A DNA stretch of 64,000 bases from Methylobacterium sp. J-026 (GTDB lineage: Bacteria > Pseudomonadota > Alphaproteobacteria > Rhizobiales > Beijerinckiaceae), in the NCBI RefSeq assembly GCF_022829585.1, contig NZ_JAKSYC010000327.1, positions 1-64,000 on the forward strand. The letters run 5' to 3'. The translations under genes were made by a program, and so were the position numbers. Of this stretch, positions 34,384-43,454 are shown one piece after another. The notes under the pieces are model-generated. The model did no database searches, had not been told where the DNA came from, and worked only from the letters and a program-made list of their open reading frames with translations. Positions within the stretch are counted from its first letter, which is position 1; each line of letters begins with the position of its first letter.

Positions 34384-35433
34384 TCAGGCGCGATCGGCCG
34401 TGCGGCGTGCGGCATAGGCATCGGCCAGCGCCTGCGCGATCACCGGCGTCGCGTCGATGGGCTTGTACGTCAGGTCCACCAACTGACCGGTGAACGGCCG
34501 CAGCGCTCCGGCGATGGCCAGACCGGCGAACATCCGCCGATGGCGGATATAGGTGCGCGGCAGGTCGAAGAGCAGGACCGGCGCACCGGTCGCCACCGCC
34601 TCGCTCACCATGTTGGCGGAGTCCGAGGTGACCACGATCGCCTCGGCCAACGCCAGCATGGCGACGTAGGGGTTGTCCCCGGTCCCGTCCCAGAGGAACC
34701 CGCCCGTGTCGGCGGCGAGGGCCTTCACGGCGTTCCGGAGCGGGTCCGGGGTGCGGCGGGAGATCGTCACCATGAGACGGCAGCCCTGCGCCACCAGCCC
34801 GTGCAGATCCCCCACGAGGCGGATCATGTCGGTCTTGCGGTAGCTCAGATGCCGGCTGTCGCCGCCGACCAGGACCGCCACCCGCGGCCCGTCGAGGCGC
34901 GCGAGCCGCGGATCGGGGCGGGCGCGGGCCGCGGCCAGGCGCGCCGCGGTGACGAGATGCGGGGCTGTGAGCGTCGTGAAGACGTTGGGACCGCGCAGGT
35001 CGTCGTAATCCGGAACCCAAATGAAATCGGCGCTGTCCTCGCCCGTGCGCGGGTCCTTGAGGAAGGCCGTGAAGGTGCGGCCGCCGGTGGCGTTCCGAAC
35101 CGCCCGGAGATAGGGCACGGCCCGGCGCCCGGAGGCGATCAAGAGGTCGGGATAGGGCCCCGCCAAAGCGCCGGCGCGGCGACGGGGTCCCTCCCGCGGG
35201 TCGATGGGCCCCCAGGGCGCCATCCAGCCGAACGGCCCGGACGCGGGGACCTGCCGGATCTCGAAGTCGAGGCCCAGCGTCTCGGCGATCCCGACGCACT
35301 GGTTCTCGTCGCCGGCCTTGCCGTCCGTGACGATCCAGGCGCGGGCGCGCGCGAGCTCGGGCAGGAGTTCGGATCGCGCCTCCGGCCGGTTGCGCAGGGC
35401 GGATTTCGCCTCCGTCACGTCGATGCTTGCCAT
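34384..35433 (-). CDS. Mitochondrial fission ELM1 family protein (DUF1022)
   Basis: A 349-residue protein with a GT-B glycosyltransferase-like architecture. The N-terminus reads ARAWIVTDGKAGDENQCVGIAETLG, matching the DUF1022/ELM1 family, followed by YPDLLIASGRRAVPYLRAV, and a C-terminal nucleotide-sugar-like region (VTSDSANMVSEAVATGAPVLLFDLP). Plant ELM1 is implicated in mitochondrial fission; bacterial members are probably glycan- or lipid-modifying enzymes, but no function is proven. It lies 14 bases upstream of trxB on the same strand. Confidence 0.85.
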   Translation of the reverse strand: MASIDVTEAKSALRNRPEARSELLPELARARAWIVTDGKAGDENQCVGIAETLGLDFEIRQVPASGPFGWMAPWGPIDPREGPRRRAGALAGPYPDLLIASGRRAVPYLRAVRNATGGRTFTAFLKDPRTGEDSADFIWVPDYDDLRGPNVFTTLTAPHLVTAARLAAARARPDPRLARLDGPRVAVLVGGDSRHLSYRKTDMIRLVGDLHGLVAQGCRLMVTISRRTPDPLRNAVKALAADTGGFLWDGTGDNPYVAMLALAEAIVVTSDSANMVSEAVATGAPVLLFDLPRTYIRHRRMFAGLAIAGALRPFTGQLVDLTYKPIDATPVIAQALADAYAARRTADRA

Positions 35434-35527
35434 GCCCCTCGCTCAGGAAACCCGCTTCTGCTCCGGTGCCAAGCCCGACCGCCGGCGCACCGCATTCCGA
35501 GATCGGCCCCTCGATCCCATCCCTTCC

Positions 35528-35629
35528 CCTCATCCTGACGTGACCGCGTCAGCGGGCCACGAAGGAGGGCTGCACAAATCGCGCGGCCAGCTGGAGGCCT
35601 CCGCTGCGCTCCGGCACCCCAGGATGAGG
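35528..35629. repeat. Dispersed intergenic repeat with inverted CCTCATCCTG ends
   Basis: About 102 bases bounded by CCTCATCCTG (35528-35537) and its reverse complement CAGGATGAGG (35620-35629), with CACGAAGGAGGGCTG and CTCCGCTGCGCTCC internally. Elements with these ends and inner motifs are widely dispersed in intergenic DNA of Hyphomicrobiales; I recognise it by pattern, not by a search. It can fold into a long imperfect hairpin. Confidence 0.65.
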
Positions 35630-35712
35630 TGGTGGAATGGCGAACTTCACCTGAAGACATCCCGCATCGCCGCATCTCGCCTGCCTTGGCAACGTCTGTC
35701 GGCAAAGCACAC

Positions 35713-36213
35713 CTAATCCCGCGGGAGATCCCGCGCGAGCCACTGGGCAAAGATGTCGGCGATCGCTGCCAGCCGACGCCCCTCGAATTGCGGATCGTAC
35801 CACGCGCCGCCGTAGCTCGACGGCGTCGCGGTCATCTGCGGGTGTCGCCCGAGGATCTGCCCCGTCTGCCCGATGAGCAACGCCTCGCCTTCCAGGTAAT
35901 CGGTCTGGAAGTTGCCACCCGAGCCATGACGGGCGCCGCTGCCGACATAGGGCCGCAGCGACAGGCCGCTCACCACCACGACGAGGCGCGGTCCTCGCCC
36001 CCCGATCCGATCCGCGAACGTCCTGCGCAGGGCCTCGGTCAAGTCGGTGGCCAACGCCTCCGCCTGCAGACCCGCGCCCTTGTCGCGCAAGGGTCGCACG
36101 TCGACGCGGATATCGGAAAACCGGGCGGTCGCCGGAAAGTCATCCGCCGCCGCGGAGCCCGCGGCGGCGAGGAGGATCAACCCGGCGAGCCGGCCCCGAA
36201 AACGCGGGCCCAT
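35713..36213 (-). CDS. Hypothetical exported protein
   Basis: A 166-residue protein of unknown function. Residues 1-23 form a signal peptide (RGRLAGLILLAAAGSAAADD). The mature part has an RVDVRPLRDKGAGLQAEALATDLTEALRRTFADR segment, a beta-rich core (RLVVVVSGLSLRPYVGSG) and a conserved-looking YGGAWYDPQFEGRRLAAIADIFAQWLARDL tail. It resembles small periplasmic proteins found beside greA, but I cannot name a family. It starts 4 bases downstream of greA, so it is probably co-transcribed. Confidence 0.65.
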   Translation of the reverse strand: MGPRFRGRLAGLILLAAAGSAAADDFPATARFSDIRVDVRPLRDKGAGLQAEALATDLTEALRRTFADRIGGRGPRLVVVVSGLSLRPYVGSGARHGSGGNFQTDYLEGEALLIGQTGQILGRHPQMTATPSSYGGAWYDPQFEGRRLAAIADIFAQWLARDLPRD

Positions 36214-36217
36214 GCGC

Positions 36218-36700
36218 TCAGCCGCCGAACCGGACGGCCACGACCTCGTAGGACTTGCCTCCGCCCGGCGTCGTGACTTCGACGGTGTCCCCGACGCCCT
36301 TGCCGATCAGCGCCCGGGCGATCGGCGAGGTGATCGAGACGCGCCCCGCATGCACGTCGGCCTCGGGCTCGCCGACGATCTGGTAGGTCTTCTCCTCCTC
36401 CGTGTCCTCGTCCACGAGCTTCACGGTGGCGCCGAACTTGATCTTGTCGCCGGACAGCTTCGCCACGTCGATGATCTCGGCACGCGCGATCATGCTCTCC
36501 AGCTCGATGACGCGCCCCTCGTTGTGGGACTGAGCTTCCTTGGCGGCGTGATATTCGGCGTTTTCCGACAGGTCTCCGTGCGCGCGGGCCTCAGCGATGG
36601 CCGCCACGATGCGCTGGCGCTCCACCTGCTGGCGGTGTTTCAGCTCCTCTTCGAGGGCTGCGAAACCACGCACCGTGATCGGAACCTTGTCTATCGTCAT
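36218..36700 (-). CDS. greA: Transcription elongation factor GreA
   Basis: Stimulates cleavage of backtracked RNA in RNA polymerase. The 160-residue product has the N-terminal coiled coil with acidic tip residues (EARAHGDLSENAEYHAAKE) and the C-terminal FKBP-like domain (EKTYQIVGEPEADVHAGRVSITSPIARALIGKGVGDTVEV). The ATG at 36700 gives MTIDKVPITVRG, the family N-terminus. It lies 84 bases downstream of carB on the same strand, a common alphaproteobacterial order. Confidence 0.97.
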   Translation of the reverse strand: MTIDKVPITVRGFAALEEELKHRQQVERQRIVAAIAEARAHGDLSENAEYHAAKEAQSHNEGRVIELESMIARAEIIDVAKLSGDKIKFGATVKLVDEDTEEEKTYQIVGEPEADVHAGRVSITSPIARALIGKGVGDTVEVTTPGGGKSYEVVAVRFGG

Positions 36701-36784
36701 CGTCTCGCGCCACAATGAAGAGGCCCGGCCGAGAGTGTAGCACTCCCTCCGGGCCACGAGATTAAGTCAGCGGAACCCTGAGGC

Positions 36785-39700
36785 TCAGGCCGCAAAGTAT
36801 TCCTGCAACGCGCGGACCTTGAGATCGCCTTCTAGATAGGCCTTGATCCCCTCGGCCGCGGCCATCGCGCCAGCTAGAGTGGTGTAATACGGCACCTTAT
36901 GCAAGAGGGCGGCGCGCCGGAGCGACCGCGAATCCGAGAGTGCGCCCGCCCCCTCGGTGGTGTTGAGGACGAGCTGGATGCCGCCGTTCTTGATGGCGTC
37001 GACCACGTGCGGCCGCCCTTCGAGGACCTTGTTGATCCGCTCGGCCGGGACGGCGTTCTCCACGAGGAAGCGCTGCGTGCCGCCGGTCGCCAGGATTGAG
37101 AAGCCGAGATCGGACAGGAGCTTCATGGTCGGCAGGATGCGGACCTTGTCGGCATCGCGCACCGACACGAACACAGCGCCGGCCTTAGGCACCTGCGTGC
37201 CCGAGCCGAGCTGGCTCTTGGCGAAGGCGACCCCGAAGCTCGTGTCCAGACCGATCACCTCGCCGGTGGAGCGCATCTCCGGCCCGAGCAGCACGTCGAC
37301 GCCCGGGAACCGCGCGAAGGGAAACACGGCTTCCTTCACGGCGATGTGCGGCAGGGTCTTCGGCTTCAGGCCGAAGGTGGCCAGCGGCTCCCCCGCCATG
37401 ACCCGGGCGGCGATCTTGGCGATCGGCTCACCGATCACCTTGGCGACGAACGGGACCGTGCGCGAGGCCCGGGGGTTCACCTCCAGGACGTAGATGGCCC
37501 CGTCCTTGATGGCGTATTGCACGTTCATCAGGCCGACGACGTTGAGCGCCAGGGCCATGGCCTTGGTCTGCCGCTCCAGCTCGGCCATGATCTCGGGGGA
37601 GAGCGAGCGCGGCGGCAGCGTGCAGGCCGAGTCGCCGGAATGGATGCCGGCCTCCTCGATGTGCTCCAGGATGCCGGCGATGAACACGTCCTTGCCATCG
37701 CAGACCGCGTCGACATCGACCTCCACGGCGTCCGACAGGTAGCGGTCGAACAGGAGCGGGTTTTTGCCCAGGACCGTGTTGATCTGGCCGGTCTTGTCGT
37801 TCGGGTAGCGGGCCTTGACCTCCGAGGGGATCAGGCTCGGCAGGGTGTCGAGCAGATAGTCGGCGAACTGGGTCTCGTCGCGGATGATCGCCATGGCGCG
37901 GCCACCGAGCACGTAGCTCGGGCGGACCACGAAGGGCAGGCCGAGATCGGCGGCGACCAGGCGTCCTTGCTCCACCGAATAGGCAATGCCGTTCTTGGGC
38001 TGCTTCATCCCCAGCTTGTCGAGGAGCCGCTTGAACTGGTCGCGGTCCTCGGCGAGGTCGATGGCGTCCGGCGAGGTGCCGAGGATCGGCACGCCGGCGG
38101 CCTCGAGCGCCCGGGCGAGCTTCAGCGGGGTCTGGCCGCCGAACTGTACGATGACGCCGTGCAGGGTCCCGGCCTGCCGCTCGGTCTCGATGATCTCCAG
38201 CACGTCCTCAGCGGTCAGCGGCTCGAAGTAGAGCCGGTCCGAGGTGTCGTAGTCGGTCGAGACCGTCTCCGGATTACAATTGACCATGATGGTCTCGTAG
38301 CCGGCCTCCGACAGCGCGTAGCAGGCGTGGCAGCAGCAATAGTCGAACTCGATGCCCTGGCCGATCCGGTTCGGGCCGCCGCCTAGGATGATGATCTTGT
38401 TGGCCCCGGTCGGCTGCGCCTCGTCCACCACCGCGCCCGCGAAGGGCGCCACGTAGGTCGAGTACATGTAGGCGGTGGGCGACTTGAATTCGGCCGCGCA
38501 GGTGTCGATCCGCTTGAAGACCGGCCGCACCGCGAGCGCCCGACGGGCGGCGCTGACCGCGGCCTCGTCGGTGCGGGCGAGCACGGCGAGGCGGGCGTCC
38601 GAGAAGCCGGCCGCCTTGAGCTGGCGGAAGGCGCCGGGCGTCGTCGGCAGGCCGTGGGCCTTGACCCGGTTCTCGAGGTCGATGATCGCCTGGAGCTGCT
38701 CCAGGAACCACGGGTCGATCTTGCAGGAGGCGTAGACCTGCTCGTGGCTGACGCCCAGCCGCAGGGCCTGCGCGACCTTCAGGAGCCGGTCCGGGGTCGG
38801 CGTGCCGATGGCCGCCTTGATGGCGTTGTGGTCGTCGCCCTTGCCGAGGCCCTCGATCTCGATGTCGTCGAGGCCGGTCAGCCCCGTCTCCAGGGAGCGC
38901 AGGGCCTTCTGGAGGGATTCCGCGAAGCAGCGGCCGATCGCCATGGCCTCGCCCACCGACTTCATGGCGGTGGTCAGAGTCGGTTCGGCGCCCGGGAACT
39001 TTTCGAAGGCGAAACGCGGGATCTTTGTGACCACGTAGTCGATCGTCGGCTCGAACGAGGCCGGGGTCGCGCCGCCGGTGATGTCGTTGGCGATCTCGTC
39101 GAGGGTGTAGCCGACCGCGAGCTTGGCCGCGACCTTGGCGATCGGGAAGCCGGTGGCCTTTGACGCCAGCGCCGAGGAGCGTGAGACGCGCGGGTTCATC
39201 TCGATCACGATCATCCGGCCGTTCTCGGGGTTGATCGCGAATTGCACATTCGAGCCGCCGGTCTCGACGCCGATCTCGCGCAGCACCGCCAGGGAGGCGT
39301 CGCGCATCACCTGGTATTCCTTGTCGGTGAGCGTCAGCGCAGGCGCCACGGTGATCGAATCACCGGTATGCACGCCCATCGGATCGATGTTCTCGATGGA
39401 GCAGACGATGATGCAGTTGTCGTTCCGATCCCGGACGACCTCCATCTCGTACTCCTTCCAGCCGAGCACGCTCTCCTCGATCAGCACCTCGTTGGTCGGC
39501 GAGGCATCGATGCCGCGCTCGACGATGTCGAGGAATTCCTCACGGTTGTAGGCGATGCCGCCGCCGGTGCCGCCCATGGTGAAGGACGGGCGGATGATCG
39601 CCGGCAACCCGACCTCGGCCAGCGCCATGAGGGCCTGGCCGATGGCGTGCTCGCCGTAGCGCTTGCGCCGGTCGGTCTCACCGACCGCCCAGCTCTTCTC

Positions 39701-40258
39701 AAAGGCGGTCAGCGCCGCCTGGCGCGCCGCGGGATCGGTGTCGGCGGCCTCGATGCGGGCGATCTCGGCGAGATACTTCTCCCGGTCCGCCTTCTTGGCC
39801 GCGGAGGCGTTGGCGAGCGCCGATTTCGGGGTGTCGAGCCCGATCTTGGTCATGGCGTCGCGGAACAGGTGCCGGTCCTCGGCCTTGTCGATGGCATCGG
39901 CGGTGGCGCCGATCATCTGGACGCCGTACTTGGCCAGCACGCCCATCTTCTGGAGCGACAGCGCGCAGTTCAGCGCGGTCTGGCCGCCCATCGTCGGCAG
40001 GATCGCGTCGGGGCGCTCCTTCTCGATGATCTTGGCGACGATCTCCGGGGTGATCGGCTCGACATAGGTCGCGTCCGCCATGTCCGGGTCGGTCATGATG
40101 GTCGCGGGATTCGAGTTGACCAGGACGATCCGGTAGCCCTCTTCCCGCAGCGCCTTGCAGGCCTGGGTCCCGGAATAGTCGAACTCGCAGGCCTGCCCGA
40201 TGATGATCGGCCCCGCACCGATGATCAGGATCGAGGAGATGTCGGTGCGCTTGGGCAT
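36785..40258 (-). CDS. carB: Carbamoyl-phosphate synthase large subunit
   Basis: Makes carbamoyl phosphate for arginine and pyrimidines from bicarbonate, glutamine-derived ammonia and two ATP. The 1157-residue product contains two homologous ATP-grasp synthetase halves (first begins ILIIGAGPIIIGQACEFDYSG; second begins IIILGGGPNRIGQGIEFDYCC), an oligomerisation domain between them and a C-terminal MGS-like allosteric domain (GFSILATGGTQRFL). It is longer than the roughly 1075 of E. coli because of insertions in the first half near residues 140-205 (LANASAAKKADREKYLAEIARIEAADTD..), common in Hyphomicrobiales. carA lies 1.3 kb upstream, separated by pseudoazurin and a small membrane protein. 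Confidence 0.98.
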   Translation of the reverse strand: MPKRTDISSILIIGAGPIIIGQACEFDYSGTQACKALREEGYRIVLVNSNPATIMTDPDMADATYVEPITPEIVAKIIEKERPDAILPTMGGQTALNCALSLQKMGVLAKYGVQMIGATADAIDKAEDRHLFRDAMTKIGLDTPKSALANASAAKKADREKYLAEIARIEAADTDPAARQAALTAFEKSWAVGETDRRKRYGEHAIGQALMALAEVGLPAIIRPSFTMGGTGGGIAYNREEFLDIVERGIDASPTNEVLIEESVLGWKEYEMEVVRDRNDNCIIVCSIENIDPMGVHTGDSITVAPALTLTDKEYQVMRDASLAVLREIGVETGGSNVQFAINPENGRMIVIEMNPRVSRSSALASKATGFPIAKVAAKLAVGYTLDEIANDITGGATPASFEPTIDYVVTKIPRFAFEKFPGAEPTLTTAMKSVGEAMAIGRCFAESLQKALRSLETGLTGLDDIEIEGLGKGDDHNAIKAAIGTPTPDRLLKVAQALRLGVSHEQVYASCKIDPWFLEQLQAIIDLENRVKAHGLPTTPGAFRQLKAAGFSDARLAVLARTDEAAVSAARRALAVRPVFKRIDTCAAEFKSPTAYMYSTYVAPFAGAVVDEAQPTGANKIIILGGGPNRIGQGIEFDYCCCHACYALSEAGYETIMVNCNPETVSTDYDTSDRLYFEPLTAEDVLEIIETERQAGTLHGVIVQFGGQTPLKLARALEAAGVPILGTSPDAIDLAEDRDQFKRLLDKLGMKQPKNGIAYSVEQGRLVAADLGLPFVVRPSYVLGGRAMAIIRDETQFADYLLDTLPSLIPSEVKARYPNDKTGQINTVLGKNPLLFDRYLSDAVEVDVDAVCDGKDVFIAGILEHIEEAGIHSGDSACTLPPRSLSPEIMAELERQTKAMALALNVVGLMNVQYAIKDGAIYVLEVNPRASRTVPFVAKVIGEPIAKIAARVMAGEPLATFGLKPKTLPHIAVKEAVFPFARFPGVDVLLGPEMRSTGEVIGLDTSFGVAFAKSQLGSGTQVPKAGAVFVSVRDADKVRILPTMKLLSDLGFSILATGGTQRFLVENAVPAERINKVLEGRPHVVDAIKNGGIQLVLNTTEGAGALSDSRSLRRAALLHKVPYYTTLAGAMAAAEGIKAYLEGDLKVRALQEYFAA

Positions 40259-40563
40259 CTGCGGCCTTGTCAGGCCATGCGTATCCGATCAGGCACGGCC
40301 GGTCTCGGCCCTGCTTTCGGACGCGCGTGGCGGGATTGTCGTTGAGCGCCGCGTTTACACGGGCCTCGGGCGCTTTGAAAGACCGGGGTCGGCCTGCGCG
40401 TTCCCCGGCGCCGCAGCCCGCGGATCGCTTGGTCAGCCCAGACTCGAACAATTCTCAAGTCTTTGAGTCCGCATGCATCGTATTGCCGAGTCTTTTCCAG
40501 ATCCGTAAAGGTCGACCGATCGACGGTCCCGTCGATTCAAACGAGACCAATTCGAGATAGACG
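40259..40563. other. Divergent intergenic region between carB and pseudoazurin
   Basis: About 305 bases holding the promoters of both carB and the copper protein gene. No ORF with family character is present. The half next to pseudoazurin (40440-40560) is AT-richer, with short dyads such as CTCAAGTCTTTGAG near 40453-40466, which could be a regulatory site. Confidence 0.4.
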
Positions 40564-40998
40564 ATGATCAGGAAAACGGTCAGCGCCGCGGTGCTTGCGT
40601 TCGCCGCAGCGACAGCGGTTCACGCCACGGAAGTCTCCATCAAGACGCTCAACAGCGGCCCGGGCGGGATGATGGTCTTCGATCAGGCCTTCGTGAAGAT
40701 TCAGCCCGGCGACACGGTTCGGTTCGTACCGGCCGACAAGGGACACAACGCCGAACTCATCAGGGGCATGGCGCCCGAGGGCGCGCCGACCTTCAAGACC
40801 GTGGTCGGCAAGGAGGAGACCGTGACCTTCGAAAAGCCCGGCCTCTACGGCTTCAAGTGTTCGCCGCACTACATCATGGGCATGGTCGGGCTGATCGAGG
40901 TCGGCGACAGGCCGGAGAACCTGGAGACCGCCAAGGCGGCGCAGCACGGCAAGCTCGCTGCCAAGCGCTTCGAGCCCCTGTTCGAGCAGGTGCGGTAG
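40564..40998 (+). CDS. Pseudoazurin (type 1 copper protein)
   Basis: Periplasmic blue copper electron carrier, usually donor to nitrite or nitrous-oxide reductases, or used in methylotroph electron transfer. The 144-residue product has a signal peptide (MIRKTVSAAVLAFAAATAVHA) and the cupredoxin core. Type 1 ligands are visible: His in DKGHNAEL, then Cys, His and Met in KCSPHYIMGMVG. VSIKTLNSGPGGMMVFDQAFVKIQPGDTVRF is typical of pseudoazurin. The gene lies on the opposite strand between carA and carB. No denitrification gene is nearby. Confidence 0.93.
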   Translation: MIRKTVSAAVLAFAAATAVHATEVSIKTLNSGPGGMMVFDQAFVKIQPGDTVRFVPADKGHNAELIRGMAPEGAPTFKTVVGKEETVTFEKPGLYGFKCSPHYIMGMVGLIEVGDRPENLETAKAAQHGKLAAKRFEPLFEQVR

Positions 40999-41029
40999 CG
41001 GTGCCGGGGGTGGCGCAGGCCACCCCTCC

Positions 41030-41407
41030 TCAGAAGCCGGCGTAGAGCGCGGCCAACGCCCGGTCGATGGAAAGATAGAAGATCCCGAAGGCGACCACGG
41101 CGGCGGCAGCGAATTCCAGGGCGACGTTGGGGAGCGTCTGCGCCCGGCGCAGGGCCTCGCGGCCGAAATACACGGAGACCCAGGCGAGGGCGAGGACGGC
41201 CGGCAGGGCGAACAGGTACGACACCGTGCTCTCGACGCGGTCGAGGCCGCCGGTCGGGTCGATCAGCGCCCGGATGTTGCGCACCCAGGGGGCGTAGACG
41301 GCGGCGTAGAGAGCCGTCAGCCACGACAGGCCGACCGCGATACCGAGATGGACCGTGAAGGTGCGGTGCAGGCGGGAGAAATCGTCGCGTGCCTCGTCGA
41401 TGGTCAT
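41030..41407 (-). CDS. Hypothetical small membrane protein
   Basis: A 125-residue protein with three hydrophobic segments: FTVHLGIAVGLSWLTALYAAVYAP, YLFALPAVLALAWVSVYF and LEFAAAAVVAFGIFYLSI. The N-terminus (MTIDEARDDFSRLHRTFTVH) is charged and cytoplasmic. No family was recognised. It lies between carA and pseudoazurin on the carA strand, 138 bases after carA. Confidence 0.6.
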   Translation of the reverse strand: MTIDEARDDFSRLHRTFTVHLGIAVGLSWLTALYAAVYAPWVRNIRALIDPTGGLDRVESTVSYLFALPAVLALAWVSVYFGREALRRAQTLPNVALEFAAAAVVAFGIFYLSIDRALAALYAGF

Positions 41408-41545
41408 CCGGCATTCCCCTGCGACGGAGCCGGCCGGCGCGGATGCGCCGCCGCTCTCTGGCCGTCGTGGGTGTTCTTAAGCCGGCGGATTCGGCGGATT
41501 TTATGGCCCGGGCGCGGCCCGATTGGGATCGCGCCGGGGATCCGG

Positions 41546-42778
41546 TCAGGCAGGCTTCACCGTCTCGGGCTCGCCCGCGCGCATCAGCGTGACGAAGCGC
41601 TCGAACAGATAGTGGCTGTCGCGCGGGCCGGGCGAGGCCTCCGGGTGGTGCTGCACCGAGAAGGCCGGACGGTCGGTCAGCGTCAGCCCGCAATTCGATC
41701 CGTCGAACAGCGAGACGTGGGTCTCCACGGCGGTCGCCGGCAGGCTCGCCGGGTCGACCGCGAAGCCGTGGTTCATCGAGACGATCTCGACCTTGCCGGT
41801 GGTCTTGTCCTTCACCGGATGGTTCGCGCCGTGGTGACCCTGGCCCATCTTCACGGTCCGGCCGCCGAGCGCGAGGCCCATGAGCTGGTGCCCAAGGCAG
41901 ATCCCGAAGGTCGGCACCTTCGCGTCGAGCAGGTTGCGGATCACCGGCACCGCGTAGGCGCCGGTCGCCGCCGGATCGCCGGGGCCATTCGACAGGAACA
42001 CGCCGTCCGGTTTCATCGCCAGGATTGCCTCGGCGCTGGTGGTGGCCGGCACCACGGTGACGTCGCAGCCGGCCTCGGCCAGCAGCCGCAGGATGTTGCG
42101 CTTCACCCCGTAATCGATGGCCACGACCTTCAGGCCCTGGCCCGGCGCGCGCGTGCCGTAGCCGTTGCCCAGCGCCCACACGGTCTCCGACCATTCCGAG
42201 GCGGCGCGGCTCGTCACCGGCGGCACGAGGTCGAGCCCTTCCATCGGCGCCAGCGCCGCCGCCCGGGCCTTCAGGGCCTCCCGGTCGAACCGGCCCTCCG
42301 GATCGTTGGCGATCACGGCGTTGGGCATGCCCCGGTCGCGGATGCGAGCGGTGAGTGCCCGCGTATCGACCCCGGTGATGCCCACGATGCCGCGGGCCTT
42401 GAGCCAGCCATCGAGATGCGACGACGAGCGCCAGCTCGACGGCTTCGTCACGGCCGAGGCGATGACCGTGCCGCGCACGCCGGAGGCCGGCGCCGCTCCG
42501 AGGCTCTCCAGATCCTCGTCGTTGGTGCCGACATTCCCGATATGGGGGAAGGTGAAGGTGACGATCTGCCCGGCATAGGACGGATCGGTCAGGATCTCCT
42601 GGTAGCCGGTCATCGCCGTGTTGAAGCAGACCTCGCCGTCCGCGATCCCGGTCTGCCCGATGCCGAAGCCTTCGAGAACGGTCCCGTCGGCGAGGACCAG
42701 CAGAGCCGTGGCGACGGGCTCCGACCAGGGCTCGGGGGCCCGGGGCCCGGGGGCATGCGCGGCGGAGTCTTGCGGCAT
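41546..42778 (-). CDS. carA: Carbamoyl-phosphate synthase small (glutaminase) subunit
   Basis: Hydrolyses glutamine and passes ammonia to CarB. The 410-residue product has the CarA N-terminal domain (LVLADGTVLEGFGIG...GEVCFNTAMTGYQEILTDPSY) and a class I amidotransferase domain with nucleophile Cys in FGICLGHQLMGLALGG and the His-Glu pair in QHHPEASPGP. Order and length are normal. It is not directly adjacent to carB; about 1.3 kb with two other genes lies between. Confidence 0.97.
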   Translation of the reverse strand: MPQDSAAHAPGPRAPEPWSEPVATALLVLADGTVLEGFGIGQTGIADGEVCFNTAMTGYQEILTDPSYAGQIVTFTFPHIGNVGTNDEDLESLGAAPASGVRGTVIASAVTKPSSWRSSSHLDGWLKARGIVGITGVDTRALTARIRDRGMPNAVIANDPEGRFDREALKARAAALAPMEGLDLVPPVTSRAASEWSETVWALGNGYGTRAPGQGLKVVAIDYGVKRNILRLLAEAGCDVTVVPATTSAEAILAMKPDGVFLSNGPGDPAATGAYAVPVIRNLLDAKVPTFGICLGHQLMGLALGGRTVKMGQGHHGANHPVKDKTTGKVEIVSMNHGFAVDPASLPATAVETHVSLFDGSNCGLTLTDRPAFSVQHHPEASPGPRDSHYLFERFVTLMRAGEPETVKPA

Positions 42779-42985
42779 GGGCTGAGTCTCGCTTATGTCC
42801 GACCGAAGGCGGGCGCCGCAACGCGGCGCTCTCGGCTTGCGGCATGATCGTGTGCGGCGCTCTTAGCGAGCGGCCCGCGATGGGGTCAATGTGGCCCTGC
42901 GGCCCGCAGGGCTCAACACCGACGAGCCGAAAGACCCGCAATCCGCAGGCCAGCCCGCCGTTTTTCCGTTGGAAGGTTCCTCGAC

Positions 42986-43447
42986 ATGCTGCGCGCCCGC
43001 TTCACCACCGAGATGAAGGAGGCCATGAAGGCCGGCGACAAGGGCAAGCTCGCCACCGTGCGGATGATCCAGGCCGCCCTCAAGGACCGGGACATCGAGG
43101 CCCGCGGCAACGGCAAGGATCCGATCGCCGACGAGGAGATCCTGTCGCTCCTCCAGAAGATGATCAAGCAGCGCACCGAATCGGCAGCCGTCTACGAGCA
43201 GGGCGGCCGCCCGGAACTCGCCGCCAACGAGCGTGCCGAGATCGGAATCATCGAGAGCTTCCTGCCCAAGCAGATGGACGAGACCGAGATGAAGGCGGCC
43301 GTCGAGGCGGCGATCCTGGAGACCGGCGCCGCCGGCCCGAAGGACATGGGCCGGGTGATCGGCGCCCTGAAGGGCACCTTCGCGGGGCGGATGGATTTCG
43401 GCAAGGCGAGCGGCCTGGTGAAGGACGCGCTCGCCGCGAAGGGCTGA
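42986..43447 (+). CDS. GatB/YqeY domain-containing protein
   Basis: A 153-residue protein similar to the tRNA-binding C-terminal domain of the GatB amidotransferase subunit. It begins MLRARFTTEMKEAMKAGDKGKLATVRMIQAALKDRDIEARG and contains DEEILSLLQKMIKQRTES and ERAEIGIIESFLPKQMDE, the family signatures. A role in charging or quality control of tRNA is suggested but unproven. It is divergent from carA, and GGAAGG lies close before the ATG. In many alphaproteobacteria it directly precedes dnaG; here brnTA intervenes. Confidence 0.93.
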   Translation: MLRARFTTEMKEAMKAGDKGKLATVRMIQAALKDRDIEARGNGKDPIADEEILSLLQKMIKQRTESAAVYEQGGRPELAANERAEIGIIESFLPKQMDETEMKAAVEAAILETGAAGPKDMGRVIGALKGTFAGRMDFGKASGLVKDALAAKG

Positions 43448-43454
43448 CGAGCGA

